The notes below the pieces were generated by a model that saw only the letters and a list, made by a program, of their open reading frames with translations, was not told where the DNA came from and made no database searches. Shown in pieces: positions 36,553 to 47,446 of a stretch of DNA of 64,000 nucleotides. Position 1 is the stretch's first letter. The number at the start of each line of letters is the position of its first letter. Both the position numbers and the translations under genes were made by a program. This DNA is from Sordaria brevicollis (taxonomy: Eukaryota; Ascomycota; Sordariomycetes; Sordariales; Sordariaceae): contig JAUTDP010000010.1 in assembly GCA_033439795.1 (NCBI GenBank), forward strand, positions 620,001-684,000. Reading direction: 5' to 3'.

Positions 36553-37836
36553 CTAAATCCTCCAGTTACCAGAATCCCTCGAATCCCTCGGGCTCCCTGA
36601 AACATGTACCTCTACCGGGGCCAAGTAAAATCCTTCAAACTTCTCCATGGCTACGTTCCTCTCTGCCTTCTCCTTCCAGACCAAACCACGCTGATCCTGG
36701 TGCGTCATCTGCGGCTCTGTTACCACCGCAATCAGGCCCAAGTCAGCCTTCTTGGAGTCTGAAACGACCGGAATCGCATCATCAAACAACTGCCTCAGCC
36801 TCCTCCTGTACTCTGGGGGCACGTTGGTTCGTGCTGCCTCCTTGAACACCAAATCGCCTAGTGTGTGCACGCTGGGACGCTCCTTGGCGCGGAGCGAGTC
36901 ACCCTTTGCGCAGGCAACCTGGGCAAAGCAGACGGCGAGGATGATCCAGGTGATGGCTTCACCGGCAGTAGTGGAGCCGGGCGGTTGGCGAAACTCGATG
37001 GTACCTTTTTGGTTGTAGTGCACGAGGTTGAGGAAGTTCCAGCGGTAGGTGGAGTGAGCAAAGTCGGAGTGCCGGCCGAGGGCTACACCCGTGGACGACC
37101 TGGGATCGGAGCGGATCATGTGTCTCGCGATGTCAAGACCCTTTTTGTGGGCGTCCAGGTGTGAGAAGCACTCGGCCATGGTCAGGTTGACCCAGTGCTT
37201 GTTGTTGCGGTTGCTCTTGGCAAAGACTGAGGTGCGGCGGTATAGAGGCATGACGGCATCGAGGCAGGACTCGAAGTAGAGGATGGACTTGGAAAGGGCG
37301 CGGAGGTCGGACCTTGACCATTTGGGGTCGTTTTGGTCCAATGGAGCGAGATGAATGGAAGTGCTGCATTCGTGTGTGGAGGTTGTCTCGAAGTCCCGGT
37401 TGAGGACTTGCATGAAGAGCTCAAAATGCTGCATCCAGGTGTCGAATGAGCAGAAGCGGAACAGTGGCGAGACAAATCTTATGGCGTATTTGTACTCGGT
37501 GGACTTCTTCTGAATAGAGTGGTCGCCGGTAATAGTCCATACTCTGTAGGAAGGTGTGTATGCGTGATCATATGAGTAATCAGGAAGAACTTGAGACTTG
37601 ATTCCCGAAGTTCTTAGTGAGTAAAGGATCTCATCTTCAAGAGAAGCTGAGCTTCGATGGTCAGCTCGACGGCTTCGAACCAGAAGGGTTAGTTCTGCGC
37701 AAAAGCGGAACTGTGTTGTTGACTTGGGCTCTTCGAACTGGACAACGCTGTGACGGCGATGCTCGCGGTGACGGTGATGATGACGGCTCCTAGTCGACCC
37801 ATCAGAGCTGACCGAGGGGGGAGTGGCATGAGGCAT
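36553..37836 (-). CDS. Putative amidoligase (ATP-grasp-like amidoligase_2 family)
   Basis: Single exon, 427 aa, starting at an ATG with a His/Arg-rich disordered head (S-R-H-H-H-R-H-R-E-H-R-R-H). The body starts with F-R-F-C-A-E-L-T-L-L-V, then has S-T-S-I-H-L, W-N-F-L-N-L-V-H and the signature G-T-I-E-F-R-Q-P-P-G-S followed by a Trp- and Cys-containing helix. This layout matches the fungal 'putative amidoligase enzyme' family (glutamine-synthetase/gamma-glutamylcysteine-ligase fold), predicted to form amide or isopeptide bonds using ATP. No member's function in fungi is known to me. It stands alone between two large gene-free stretches. Confidence 0.75.
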   Translation of the reverse strand: MPHATPPSVSSDGSTRSRHHHRHREHRRHSVVQFEEPKSTTQFRFCAELTLLVRSRRADHRSSASLEDEILYSLRTSGIKSQVLPDYSYDHAYTPSYRVWTITGDHSIQKKSTEYKYAIRFVSPLFRFCSFDTWMQHFELFMQVLNRDFETTSTHECSTSIHLAPLDQNDPKWSRSDLRALSKSILYFESCLDAVMPLYRRTSVFAKSNRNNKHWVNLTMAECFSHLDAHKKGLDIARHMIRSDPRSSTGVALGRHSDFAHSTYRWNFLNLVHYNQKGTIEFRQPPGSTTAGEAITWIILAVCFAQVACAKGDSLRAKERPSVHTLGDLVFKEAARTNVPPEYRRRLRQLFDDAIPVVSDSKKADLGLIAVVTEPQMTHQDQRGLVWKEKAERNVAMEKFEGFYLAPVEVHVSGSPRDSRDSGNWRI

Positions 37837-40800
37837 GGTTGCTGAGATGTGTTGAAGTTGATGTTCTAGAAGTTATTGAGAAGAGAGCTAGAATGTCTGA
37901 GAAAGCGAGTGAATGTAATGTGAAGCTTGATGACTAGAATAACTTGAAACCAAGAACACGAACACGGGGACCTGTCGAGGAGTCTTATATATCTCGAATG
38001 ATGAGAGAGTGGCCCGTGGTCCTTCTCGGTCGGCCAGGACCATCAAGGGGCCTAGCATGCGCGAAAGCGCGGTGCTCTAGCCGGGGTGTGTTACGGGTCG
38101 TCCTCGGGACGTCATGTTGTTTCTGATTCAAAGGTAGCATTACACGAAGAGCTCCAGCTTCGCGGACGATGAGTGGTACGGTAAGAAAGCAGGTATCTAC
38201 CAATTCGGTACAAGAGACCTGAGCTAGGTCTAAGGCGGTAAAGGGGATGGTGGCCGTTTCTGTATGACCATGTCACCATTCGAAGTATCGGACATGGGTA
38301 GAGAGTGGGCCGCCGGTATGGCTCACCACCCAGTTGTAGTTGATCCTTTGATATTTACATGCGAGTGTAATGCGTAGAGGCATCGAGCAAGTCTTCCATT
38401 GCACACACCTACGCACACCGTCAGTTGAAAGTGGACAATCATACAGATAACATGCAGATGCAAGACGCAGGTAGAATGAAGTGCCGTCCTGTCGACGATC
38501 GCTCATCGGATGGCCCCAAAGTAGGCTCCTGCTCCTATGCCCAATGATGTTTCACAGAATATGCCAAAGGCATAGCCGGAGGTGGAATTGCCTTGTTGAG
38601 CGGAAGGATAACAAACCACGATCTACATCGGGAAACTGCTGTACGGGACAGTGTGCCTGTGGATCGCCAAAACAAGACGAATAAATGAGGCTACCAGTGG
38701 GGACCAAGCACCCGGTCGAACCTCTCTCCGGCAATGATAGTGGTCAATGGAGGAGGCACTTGGTCCTTTGGATGGCTGCATGAGCTCCGCCACCAAAAAT
38801 ATATCATCCACGAGAGACTGCTGTGTTGTCGACTTGGCCCTGGTGTTACAATGGGCCCAGATTCCATGATTCTGCCGTCGTCAGGAAGTGGATTTCTCAA
38901 CATTCGGACTTCCGATCAGACCGGCCAGACTTTTGAGCTCCCCATTCTTTCCTGGCCCTTCCCACCACTAGGAGTTTCTCTTGATAGAAATGGTAGCATT
39001 TGAGCGGCTACCGGTTCCTTCCAGCCACAGCGGCCCCCAGTAGTGTCGGTCGCTGTCGTGATTGGTTCCCTCAGGTGTTGAGCAGGCCCGGAACAGGGCC
39101 TCGAGATTGTTTTAGAATGCAGCTATGGACGCATGGATTGGTTGTCAACGTCCCATTCGAGCGACCCCCAGGGGACCCAAGGAAGTGGTTCACAAACCCC
39201 TGGCGCTCAAAATTATCCTAAAAGCTTCCTAAAAGCGCGACCGCGGATCGGGATGTCGACATTCAACGGGAATGGCACTGCCACCACCACGCTGTCGAGA
39301 ATCCTTCTCAAAGGTTCTTGTATCAATAGCCGCGCGGATAACACAGCAATGAACCCATATAGAAGTGGAAGGGAAAGGTGAGTTGGGGTCGAGGAATAGG
39401 CCAAAAATCCAACGCCGCGCGGCGAAAATTATCCGGCTTTGGTCTGTCTCGTTGGCTTCGGCGGGAGGCGCCGACTAGCAGAGCAATGTGGTGGTGTGGC
39501 TGCCCACCGAAGCTCATCATGGAAGGACGATAAGTTCAAACGTCGTCCTGTGCCAATACAGGCGATGTCTGTGTTTCGTTGCTAGGCGAAAGCATGTATG
39601 TAAGATGATGTCGTGAACTTGTGAAACCGCACATCCCCTTTGGACATGGAAATTCTCCAAATCAAGGATGATACCACCTCAAGGGTCTCTTCTGGTTCAT
39701 CTATGCAGTCAAGCCTTACTTATTAACCTCTTCTTTGTGCAACACCGGGCATATGTCGCGGTACTGGGGCGACCTGTCGTGCTCTCGTGTAAAGTTGTTC
39801 GCCTGCTTCGAGCTTGTCGACCTTATCCTTGTCCTTTTTGAACCTTGTCATGCGTGGCCGCGTGCATCCACACCAAAGAGATGCCCAAGCTACTCAGCCC
39901 GTTCATATATGAACCAGCCTAATCCCGTTTCAGATCTCGGTGTCGAGTTTATCCTCGGTTCCATGTTCTTGATCGCCTCCGTCCGGGGCGTCTGGATGCC
40001 TGCTGGATCGACGTCGACTCACAAGACGACTGCCGATACACGAGAATCGACCTGCCGAAGCTGACACTGCCCGCTTTTGCCTCTGCGCACCGTTGCGCCA
40101 TTGCGCATTGGTTGGTATGTCTGATGGCGGGAAAGCTGTCTCGTGTGTTGTGTTTCGTAGCGAGGGTCTCGGTAAAATTGTCCGAAAGTCTGATCTGAAG
40201 ATCATTCAGGTTCAGACCTGTTCATCTCGTGATCTGCATAGCAGTGCAACTGGCCCTAGAGAATGGCTCGCATCCCGTAGTCTTTGAAGCTCCGAGGTTG
40301 GGTGGTGATGCATCACTTGTTATCGCCCTCTCGTATCTTGCAAGATTTTAGTTGTAGGCTCTTTCCTGGCCAGCCACTACAGCACGTGTCGTCGAGGTGC
40401 TGTCTGTCTTTCGGTCCGAACAGGGAAGGCAAGAGTAGGCGAATTCGAGTGCCTCCTCAGCCGTTGAAGATCAGTGTTTCCCCAAGTAATATGGAGATCG
40501 AACGATGTTTTCCCCGGGCGAGATCCGAGGAGCACAGCATGGAAGAGCTGCCAAAGGGAAATGAAAGTTCAACTTGGGCATCCCCAACAATTCGTGCATT
40601 TTGGAACTCTTGCATGGTCCTGATTCGAGGTATAGTGTCGGGGAGTTGGTCGGTCGGGAAGCTGCGAAGCGATGCAATGGAGTCTGCCGAGTTGGACACT
40701 TCTGGTTAGTTGTTGTGATCAAAAGTTGTAATTGTAAAGAAAAGACGAGACGACCACTTACGACTGAGAAGATGCACGTACGTTGAATCAGCAAACGGTT

Positions 40801-41302
40801 AATTGATTGCCCGAGACTTGTGCAATGCACGACAATGATGTGAAGTGTAGCCGTCTGTGAGATGAATAGGAACAGAAAGAAGAGTAAACAGATGAGAGGA
40901 GAGAAATGTCCCCTCGTTCAATGAGTTTTCGATAACGAATAACAGTGGGTTTCTCCTGCCGAACAAAAAGCAAACGTCACATTCACGACGGGAAAGAACT
41001 TTGAACAAGCTTCACTTGGAAAACTTTTGAATTGCTACTGCCCTTTTGATCGGTAAACTGTGGAAGCTACCTCTCTGCAAGTAGATGAACCCTGGAATAA
41101 CCCTTCTACGACCCGTTTGCGCCACGCCATGGTATTTCACCTGATGGTGAAGTGGAACCTGAAGCCATCTTTGGAAGCCAAACCCAACCGCCTATAAAGA
41201 GAGAAACCGAAAACCGACTTATAGCGCAAAAGCATCAAGAAGCGAAACAGAAGAGCCACCAGAACTGCCTTGTCCAAACCTGACCGTGACCATGAAATCA
41301 AC
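37837..41302. other. 3.5-kb region without a supported gene
   Basis: It holds the amidoligase promoter and the 3' side of lactate dehydrogenase. Only short ORFs without domains occur. Some repeated GGCC- and CGCG-containing stretches near 39,400 give no clear structure. Confidence 0.5.
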
Positions 41303-42345
41303 CTACTCATCATGCTGCTTGGCCACGCTATCGAAGCACTCCTTGATGCTGGTAGCACTCTTGCGCAACGCCTCCTTCTCCTTCTCGTTCAGCAAAAGCT
41401 CGACATCTTGATGAGCGCCCTGCCTGTTGAGCTTGCAAGGCATGCTCAGAGCGACGTCCTCGACGCCGGCATAGTTGCCGACTCTGGACACGGTGACAAG
41501 CTGATCGGCGTTTGTGATGATAGGTTCCAGAATGCTGACCAAAACACTGGCAACACCGTAGTTTGTTTTGCCCTTGCGCTGGATGATCTCATATGCCGCC
41601 TCGCGAGTACGCTTGCTCAGAGCGTCCATGGCCTCCTCGTCATACTCGATTCCCTTCTGCTTGCAATAATCTTCGAGGCGCATACCAGCGATGCTGGCAA
41701 GGGACCAGACGGGGAGCTGACTGTCACCGTGCTCGCCGACAATGACAGCGTGGACGTTGCGGGGGTTGACGCCGTAGTGCTTCCCCAGTTCGTGGCGGAA
41801 ACGAGTAGTGTCCATCGCGGTGCCGGAGCCGATGACGCGCTGGACGGGGAAGCCGCTAAGCTCATGGGCGGCCTTGGTAAGAACGTCGCACGGGTTGGTA
41901 GCGACAATGAGGATTGTGTTGGGAGCGTGCTTTGTGATCTGCGGAACGATCTGCTTGAAAAGACCATAATTGGTCTTAACGAGATCCATGCGACTCTGTC
42001 CAGGTTTCTGATTGACTCCGGCAGTGATGATAACGGCCGTGGCGTCCGCACAATCTTCGTACTCGCCGACGCTTACCTTGGCGTGAGCGAAGTGAGCAGC
42101 ATGAGAGAGGTCCATGACCTCGCCGAGCGCGCGGTTCTTGTCAATGTCGATCAAGACAATTTCGGCGGCGAGATGGCTCAAGAGAAGAGCGTAAGCGGTC
42201 GTGACGCCGACGGAGCCAGCGCCGACAATGACAACTTTGATGCTCTGAGGTACTTGTCAGTTACATAAGGCCTTGACGATGATAGTTGAACTCAGATGTA
42301 ACTCACCTTGGCATGGCTCTCGATCTCGGTGCTGGGGACAGACAT
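41303..42345 (-). CDS. L-lactate dehydrogenase
   Basis: Two exons, 42307-42345 and 41303-42244 (intron 62 bp), giving 326 aa. NAD-dependent interconversion of pyruvate and L-lactate in the cytosol. The Rossmann motif G-A-G-S-V-G opens exon 2. The substrate loop reads N-Q-K-P-G-Q-S-R, in which the Gln (not Arg) marks a lactate rather than malate dehydrogenase. The catalytic His lies in G-E-H-G-D-S-Q, and V-A-T-N-P-C-D-V is the usual central motif. No mitochondrial presequence is visible. The length is normal. The 13-codon first exon is supported by a good donor (GTGAGT) and by its in-frame join to the Rossmann strand. Confidence 0.93.
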
Positions 42346-43287
42346 ATCTGCGGTTGTTAAAGGCTGAAGGGGGAGGCAAATGTTGATGCTATCACGATCT
42401 CTCTTGAGCGAGGATGATGTTTTGTTGAGATGCGACTCGAAGTGAGGTAGTTGTTTACTTCAAGTTGTTGTAGGAAGCACAGTTGAAGTTTTGTTTGAGT
42501 GTGTTGACAAACTTGTACCCCTCATTGTTGCCTTCCCCAGACGGATCTTATAAGAGATTGAGATTCATATAGATTCAGGCACCGCTCAGTTGGGATGGAG
42601 CCTGGTTGGGTATCGTTGCCAACATCGGATGACACCATATCTCGGCCGCCATCAGAGCTGAGTGGTTGACAATAGGTGAAGCTCCCGTCAGATCGGCCTG
42701 CTGCAGGATTTGCGCAGCTTGTCTAGCCGTGATTGGGAAACAAACAGAGAGTCTAGGTTGTCGTCCAGATGAAAAGTCGCCTGATGTTGCAGTGGTCTGG
42801 GCGACGATAAAACGCCGTGCCTCACTGGTGGACTGACAGCCAAGAGAAAAACTCCATCACGATCCCCTATCCTAGCCTAGCTCCCGTTCCCTAGGGCTGC
42901 TATACTGGGCTGTGGGGCTTGGCCACCAGTGTCAATTTGGAATCCAAGACTCGCCGTCGTTGTTCAAGTTCCACCTGCTCAGATCATGCTGGTGGCACTA
43001 GGCCCTCGTACAATAAATCAGTCGATGCCAACGTTTCGATATTGAGAGATTGTTGTCGAGTATAGTGCGAATGAGTCACTATTTGTTTTTTTTAGTGCGG
43101 ATGTGCGCCGAAAGCTGAGACTCCGAGTTTGTCATACCTTCATCTCGCTTTGTTTTCACCTCGGACGGGGATTAGAAGAAAGACAAAACGACAAATCATG
43201 AGAAAAAACCAGGAACAACGTGTTTGAAAACAATGCTCTTATTGTTCAGATGGAATTGAAGGGTATCACGACAGAAACAACGACAAA
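42346..43287. other. Intergenic region, lactate dehydrogenase promoter
   Basis: Between lactate dehydrogenase and the permease, both on the minus strand. No ORF of note. Confidence 0.55.
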
Positions 43288-45101
43288 TCATGCGATCCAG
43301 AACCAGATCTTCTCCACCCAGTTCCTCGGAACAGGATCCACGTCATTCGCGCACATATCGTCCATCTCTTTCTTGCCAGTCAAGACGTCAATCTCTTGAG
43401 CCGGCTTATGAAAGGGCGTTCTGTACCACATCTTGTGGCCAAAGTACAAGACGAGGAAAGCGGGCAAGGTGATGTATGCCGCAAGGAAATCCTTGTAGTT
43501 CCAGTTGACAAACACCTGGAATCCATTTGTGAGCGTCAGGATGCTGATCATGAACAGGGCGAACCAAGCCGCATATGGTTGAGCCGGAGTCTTAAAGGGC
43601 AGTGTCGCCAAGAGTCCCTGGACCTTGAGCGCTTGACGGAAGCGCAGAAAGGTGATGAGAAGGACGATCCAGCCGATGTACCCCGAAATGGTAGAGAGGT
43701 TGGAGAACCAAGTGAATACCTGAGCGCCGTTGTTGGATACGTTAAGGTACGCGAGCAAGGAGAATGCCCATGTCATCAAGACCGCGGTATACGGCACACC
43801 GCGCCTAGTGGTTCTGGTGAAAATCTTGGGGGCCTGGCCGTTTTGGGCGAGCGAGTACAGGATACGGGATCCCGAGTACAAGAACGCATTACCAGCGGAC
43901 CAGGCGGAGGTCAAGATGGCAGCGTTGATGATATGGTTCAAAGCACCGATGCCGGCAAGCTGAATACCGATAACCCAGGGACTGGCGCTGGCGTCCGAGG
44001 CACCAGAAAGCAGGTTCGGATTGTTTGAGGGAACGATGCAGCCTACAATCAACGAGCTGACACCGTAGAAGACGGACAAACGAGCCAGAAAACGGCGGGC
44101 AGCCTTGGGAATGTTGCGTCTCGGGGCGACCGTTTCACCAGCAGCAAGGCCGATGAGTTCGGGGGAGGTGATGAAACTGAATCCAGCGCGGACGAAGGCG
44201 GTCCAATACGCAGCAAATCTGCCAGTGGCACCAGGTGCAAGGTACTCCTTGAACGCTCCCGGGTCGTTCCAGTAATGGAATCCCAACCGCTGACCGTTGG
44301 GTCCGCCTCCCAGCATGATGACGAGACCAACAATGATGAGTCCCATGATGGTGATAAACTTGATACTGGCAAACCAGAACTCGGCCTCGCCAAAAACCTC
44401 GACGGCAATGATGTTCAAGACCAGGTTCACAACAAGGATGATGGTGATCCAAGCCCAGGTAGGAACCGGTGTTTCCCAGTAGTTGAGGAGGATGGCGCCG
44501 GCAGACGCTTCAGCAGCGACAAGAATGGCGTACGCATACCTGAGACCGCCATGTTAGTGTAAGTTTTGAAACCAATCCTCTCGAGAAGAAACTCACCAGT
44601 AGTTCCACCCCGCGGCAAAGCCCAGACTGGCGTCGACGAAGCGCTCGGTGAAGTATGGTAGTGTAATGCCCCTAAGAGGAAGGTATGTGCACATCTCGGC
44701 GATGCAGTTCATGACGATCCAGACAAGGAGCATCATGGACAAGTAGGCCAGCCATAGCGGCGCGGGGCCAACTGTGGCCAGGATACCACCCGAACCAACG
44801 AAGAGACCTGTTCCGATACTATGAAGTAGATGTTCGTTAGCGACCAGGTCTAAGCAAGGTAAAGGTGGTGGGATTGTGGTGGTCTTTGAGAGCAGAGGCC
44901 AAAGGGGAGGGTTGCAACTCACGCTCCACCCAAAGCCAGGAACTGAATGTGTCGACTCTTGAGACCTCTTTGCAACTGATGGATGCTGTCTAGAGAGATT
45001 GTACCGTCGACAATTTGGCCTTGGTTGTTGGAAGAAGCCACGTCCAGGGCCTCGCTGCCGCCCTGCTTCTCGGCGAAGCTTCCATCGCCGTATTTGGACA
45101 T
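43288..45101 (-). CDS. Amino-acid permease (APC/YAT family, possibly proline)
   Basis: Three exons, 44923-45101, 44597-44818 and 43288-44539 (introns 104 and 57 bp), giving 550 aa with about 12 membrane helices. The fungal amino-acid permease signature begins with L-K-S-R-H-I-Q-F-L-A-L-G-G-A-I-G-T-G-L-F (split by intron 1) and continues with a P-E-L-I-G-L-A-A-G-E block in the middle. It is expected at the plasma membrane as a proton-coupled importer. Proline or general neutral amino acids are plausible substrates by family, but the sequence does not decide. The start ATG (GTCGCCATG) is the first in frame. GATA sites upstream would suit nitrogen control. Confidence 0.92.
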
Positions 45102-47446
45102 GGCGACGAAAGCACAGTCTTTCAAAGGCCTAGTTCGAGATGGACTGGACGACTGTTAAAATGACGGCACAATATCGGGTACGTGATGGTTGTCTTGGTG
45201 AAGCGGTCAGACGAAGGAAGACCGCGGTGAGGAAGACGGACAAGACAACAACAAAACCAACAACTATGGGACCAGGGAAAAAGAAGGAGAGGAGACAAAG
45301 TCTTGGATGCGAACTTTGTGCGTCGAGGCCAGTCAGCGGCGTTCTTATCGTAGCATATTGGTGATAAGATCGGCAGGGTTTCTTTGGAGAACATGTCCAA
45401 AAGCGTCGTCGTCAGAATCCATGGCAGCCATGCCCCAGCATCATATCGTCCGGGTCCATGGTTAATGTTGCTGAATAAAGTAAGCTTATGTCCGTAGGTT
45501 GGTCCCTAGCGCCAGGGCATTTCCGCGTTTCCTCCACTGGCGATGCAGTGCAACTCGGTGCAGTTCGGGTGTTCAGAGACACTATCACGGGGGCGTTGCA
45601 GTAGCTTGACCGGGGAAGGCAAGGAATGGCACACTCAATCGGGGGCATCGAGTGGCCGGTGATAAGCGCGTCTATCCATGAAGGACGGAATGAATGATGT
45701 ACGAGTCAGACAAGACGCAGCCTAAATTCCGGATGTTGAACAAGATCCATCGAGGACATGGGGAGGACTTGCGCGGGTCATAATTCGAGGTGAGAAAAGA
45801 GCCGTGATTGCCCCGGATTCTGGGGTCAAGAAGTTGTGGCATCCATATTGCCGAAGAAAAGTGTCGGGTTTACCTAACAGTAACGGATCATGACGGCGGC
45901 TGAAAAAAAGTGAGAAGACAAGTGAGCTGACAGGAAGAGAAAATCTTGACCAATTTCGTCCAATCTTTTTTCTTGTCGGTTTCAAAGCGCTCGGTGAAGA
46001 AAAAGAGGTTGGTGTGTGTGGTTGGGGGAAGGAACGAAGAAACCAGGAATTGCCGTTGGGATAAGGCCGGGAACACCTTCCCTTTCCAGTTATCTCCATA
46101 TGCTTGGCGGTGGAGAGATTGTTTTAGGGTTTGGTCTTCAGCGGGGATGGCCCCGGCGTGGCCTGGAGATAGTGTCCCGCGGAGTTTAGTCTTGGGGAAC
46201 TTGGGGCCCGGGCTTTAGAGTCTGGGCTCGGGGACACCCGCTTTCTTGTTCCTTGCGCTTTCCAGTTTTCGTCTCTGGTGAGAGTGAAGTTGACATTTTC
46301 AAACACCATCAAATTGTCAATGACAGCGGGATACGACGGGAAGGAGCAAACTAAAAAGGCTTTCATTTCAATCCATGCCAAGATTGAAGGTGAGAGACAG
46401 TTCCTGGTTCTTTGCAAACAGTTTAGCGGGCAGGTGGCATGATACCCCAACTTTCCCCCGCACACAGTTCCATTCTTCCCGTCCAAAGTCGGGGTAAGCG
46501 ACCATTCGGTTGGCGCTGTGCCGACGGTTTCCCGAAAAACATCGTGGCGTTTCAGTTCGCTTGCCTTTTTAGAGGACGGGCCATGGGATGACGTCGATAA
46601 AGCCATCTCGTTGTTTGAGGTGTGGGATGGTGTTGCGATTGAAACGACAAGCAACGGGTTGGAAAATGGAGACTCCACTGGTGGTGAGATTCCGGTCTTC
46701 TATCGTCAACTGATAAGGCTCATTGCTCACCTTTATGAAGCTATCTATCTAGAAAACTACAACGTCAACAAAATGGTAGATTCAGTTAACTTTGAAAGGA
46801 CAGCTAACATACAACAGGAAGAATTATATTGGTGTCCGTACTTTGACAAACATATGCTGGGCTTTTATCACAACCAATTCCGACGGGATAGGTACCTCTA
46901 GACTTCTGACTGTGCCACACCAATGAAATGGGATCATCAGCCACCATAGCCAACCATTTGCGAAAGTCATCCATACCACCTCAAAGAGAAACATCCCAAT
47001 ATCATCCAAACTTCATTTCTCAAGTACAGGATTCCAGACCACCCTCAAAATGCTCATCCGACTCAATAGTTTGGTTCTCGACCAGTGGTTGCCACGTTTC
47101 GAGTCAAGCCATGTGCCGACTTGCCATGATCTTTGGCTCCGCAATCACGGCCGATAACCGGAGCAGCGATATGGATCGCTCTAGAACACACTCAAGCCGG
47201 CCGAAACCGTGACACACCGGGCATTCAGTTGCCGCTGGTGCCGCTGATTATCTTATCTGATCCCGAGTCAATCTGCGCAACGAGACCCTTATTTACACCT
47301 ACCAGGACCCTTCTTCTTTTTCTTGTGACATTTTCACTGCAACCCTGCACGCAGCGAGTCCTCTCCCTACACTGCGTCTCACTCACTTTGACAAAACTCA
47401 AAAACTAAAGATTTTACTACAGCTAAACGAAAGAGTGTACCTCAAC
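45102..47446. other. Divergent intergenic region, permease and amidohydrolase
   Basis: 2.3 kb between two divergently transcribed genes. Aside from the GATA sites I see no gene. The 184-codon minus ORF at 46124-46678 has no domain. Confidence 0.5.
45344..45368. promoter_or_regulatory. Inverted GATA pair upstream of the permease
   Basis: CTTATC at 45344-45349 and GATAAG at 45363-45368 form two oppositely oriented GATA cores 13 bp apart, about 245 bp upstream of the permease ATG. A third GATAAG lies at 45661-45666. Closely spaced GATA pairs are the preferred target of NIT-2/AreA, the nitrogen catabolite activator, so nitrogen regulation is inferred. Confidence 0.5.

Noticed and set aside
28059..38000. 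Secondary-metabolite cluster around the P450
   Set aside because: No polyketide synthase, NRPS, terpene cyclase or transporter nearby; the neighbours are an eqolisin and an amidoligase separated by long gaps.
41270..42268. 332-codon plus-strand ORF exactly antisense to lactate dehydrogenase
   Set aside because: It mirrors the real gene's codon bias (few TTA, CTA and TCA codons) and has no domain; the minus strand encodes a clear dehydrogenase.
46124..46678. 184-codon minus-strand ORF
   Set aside because: No domain and no supporting splice or start context; probably chance in the divergent promoter region.
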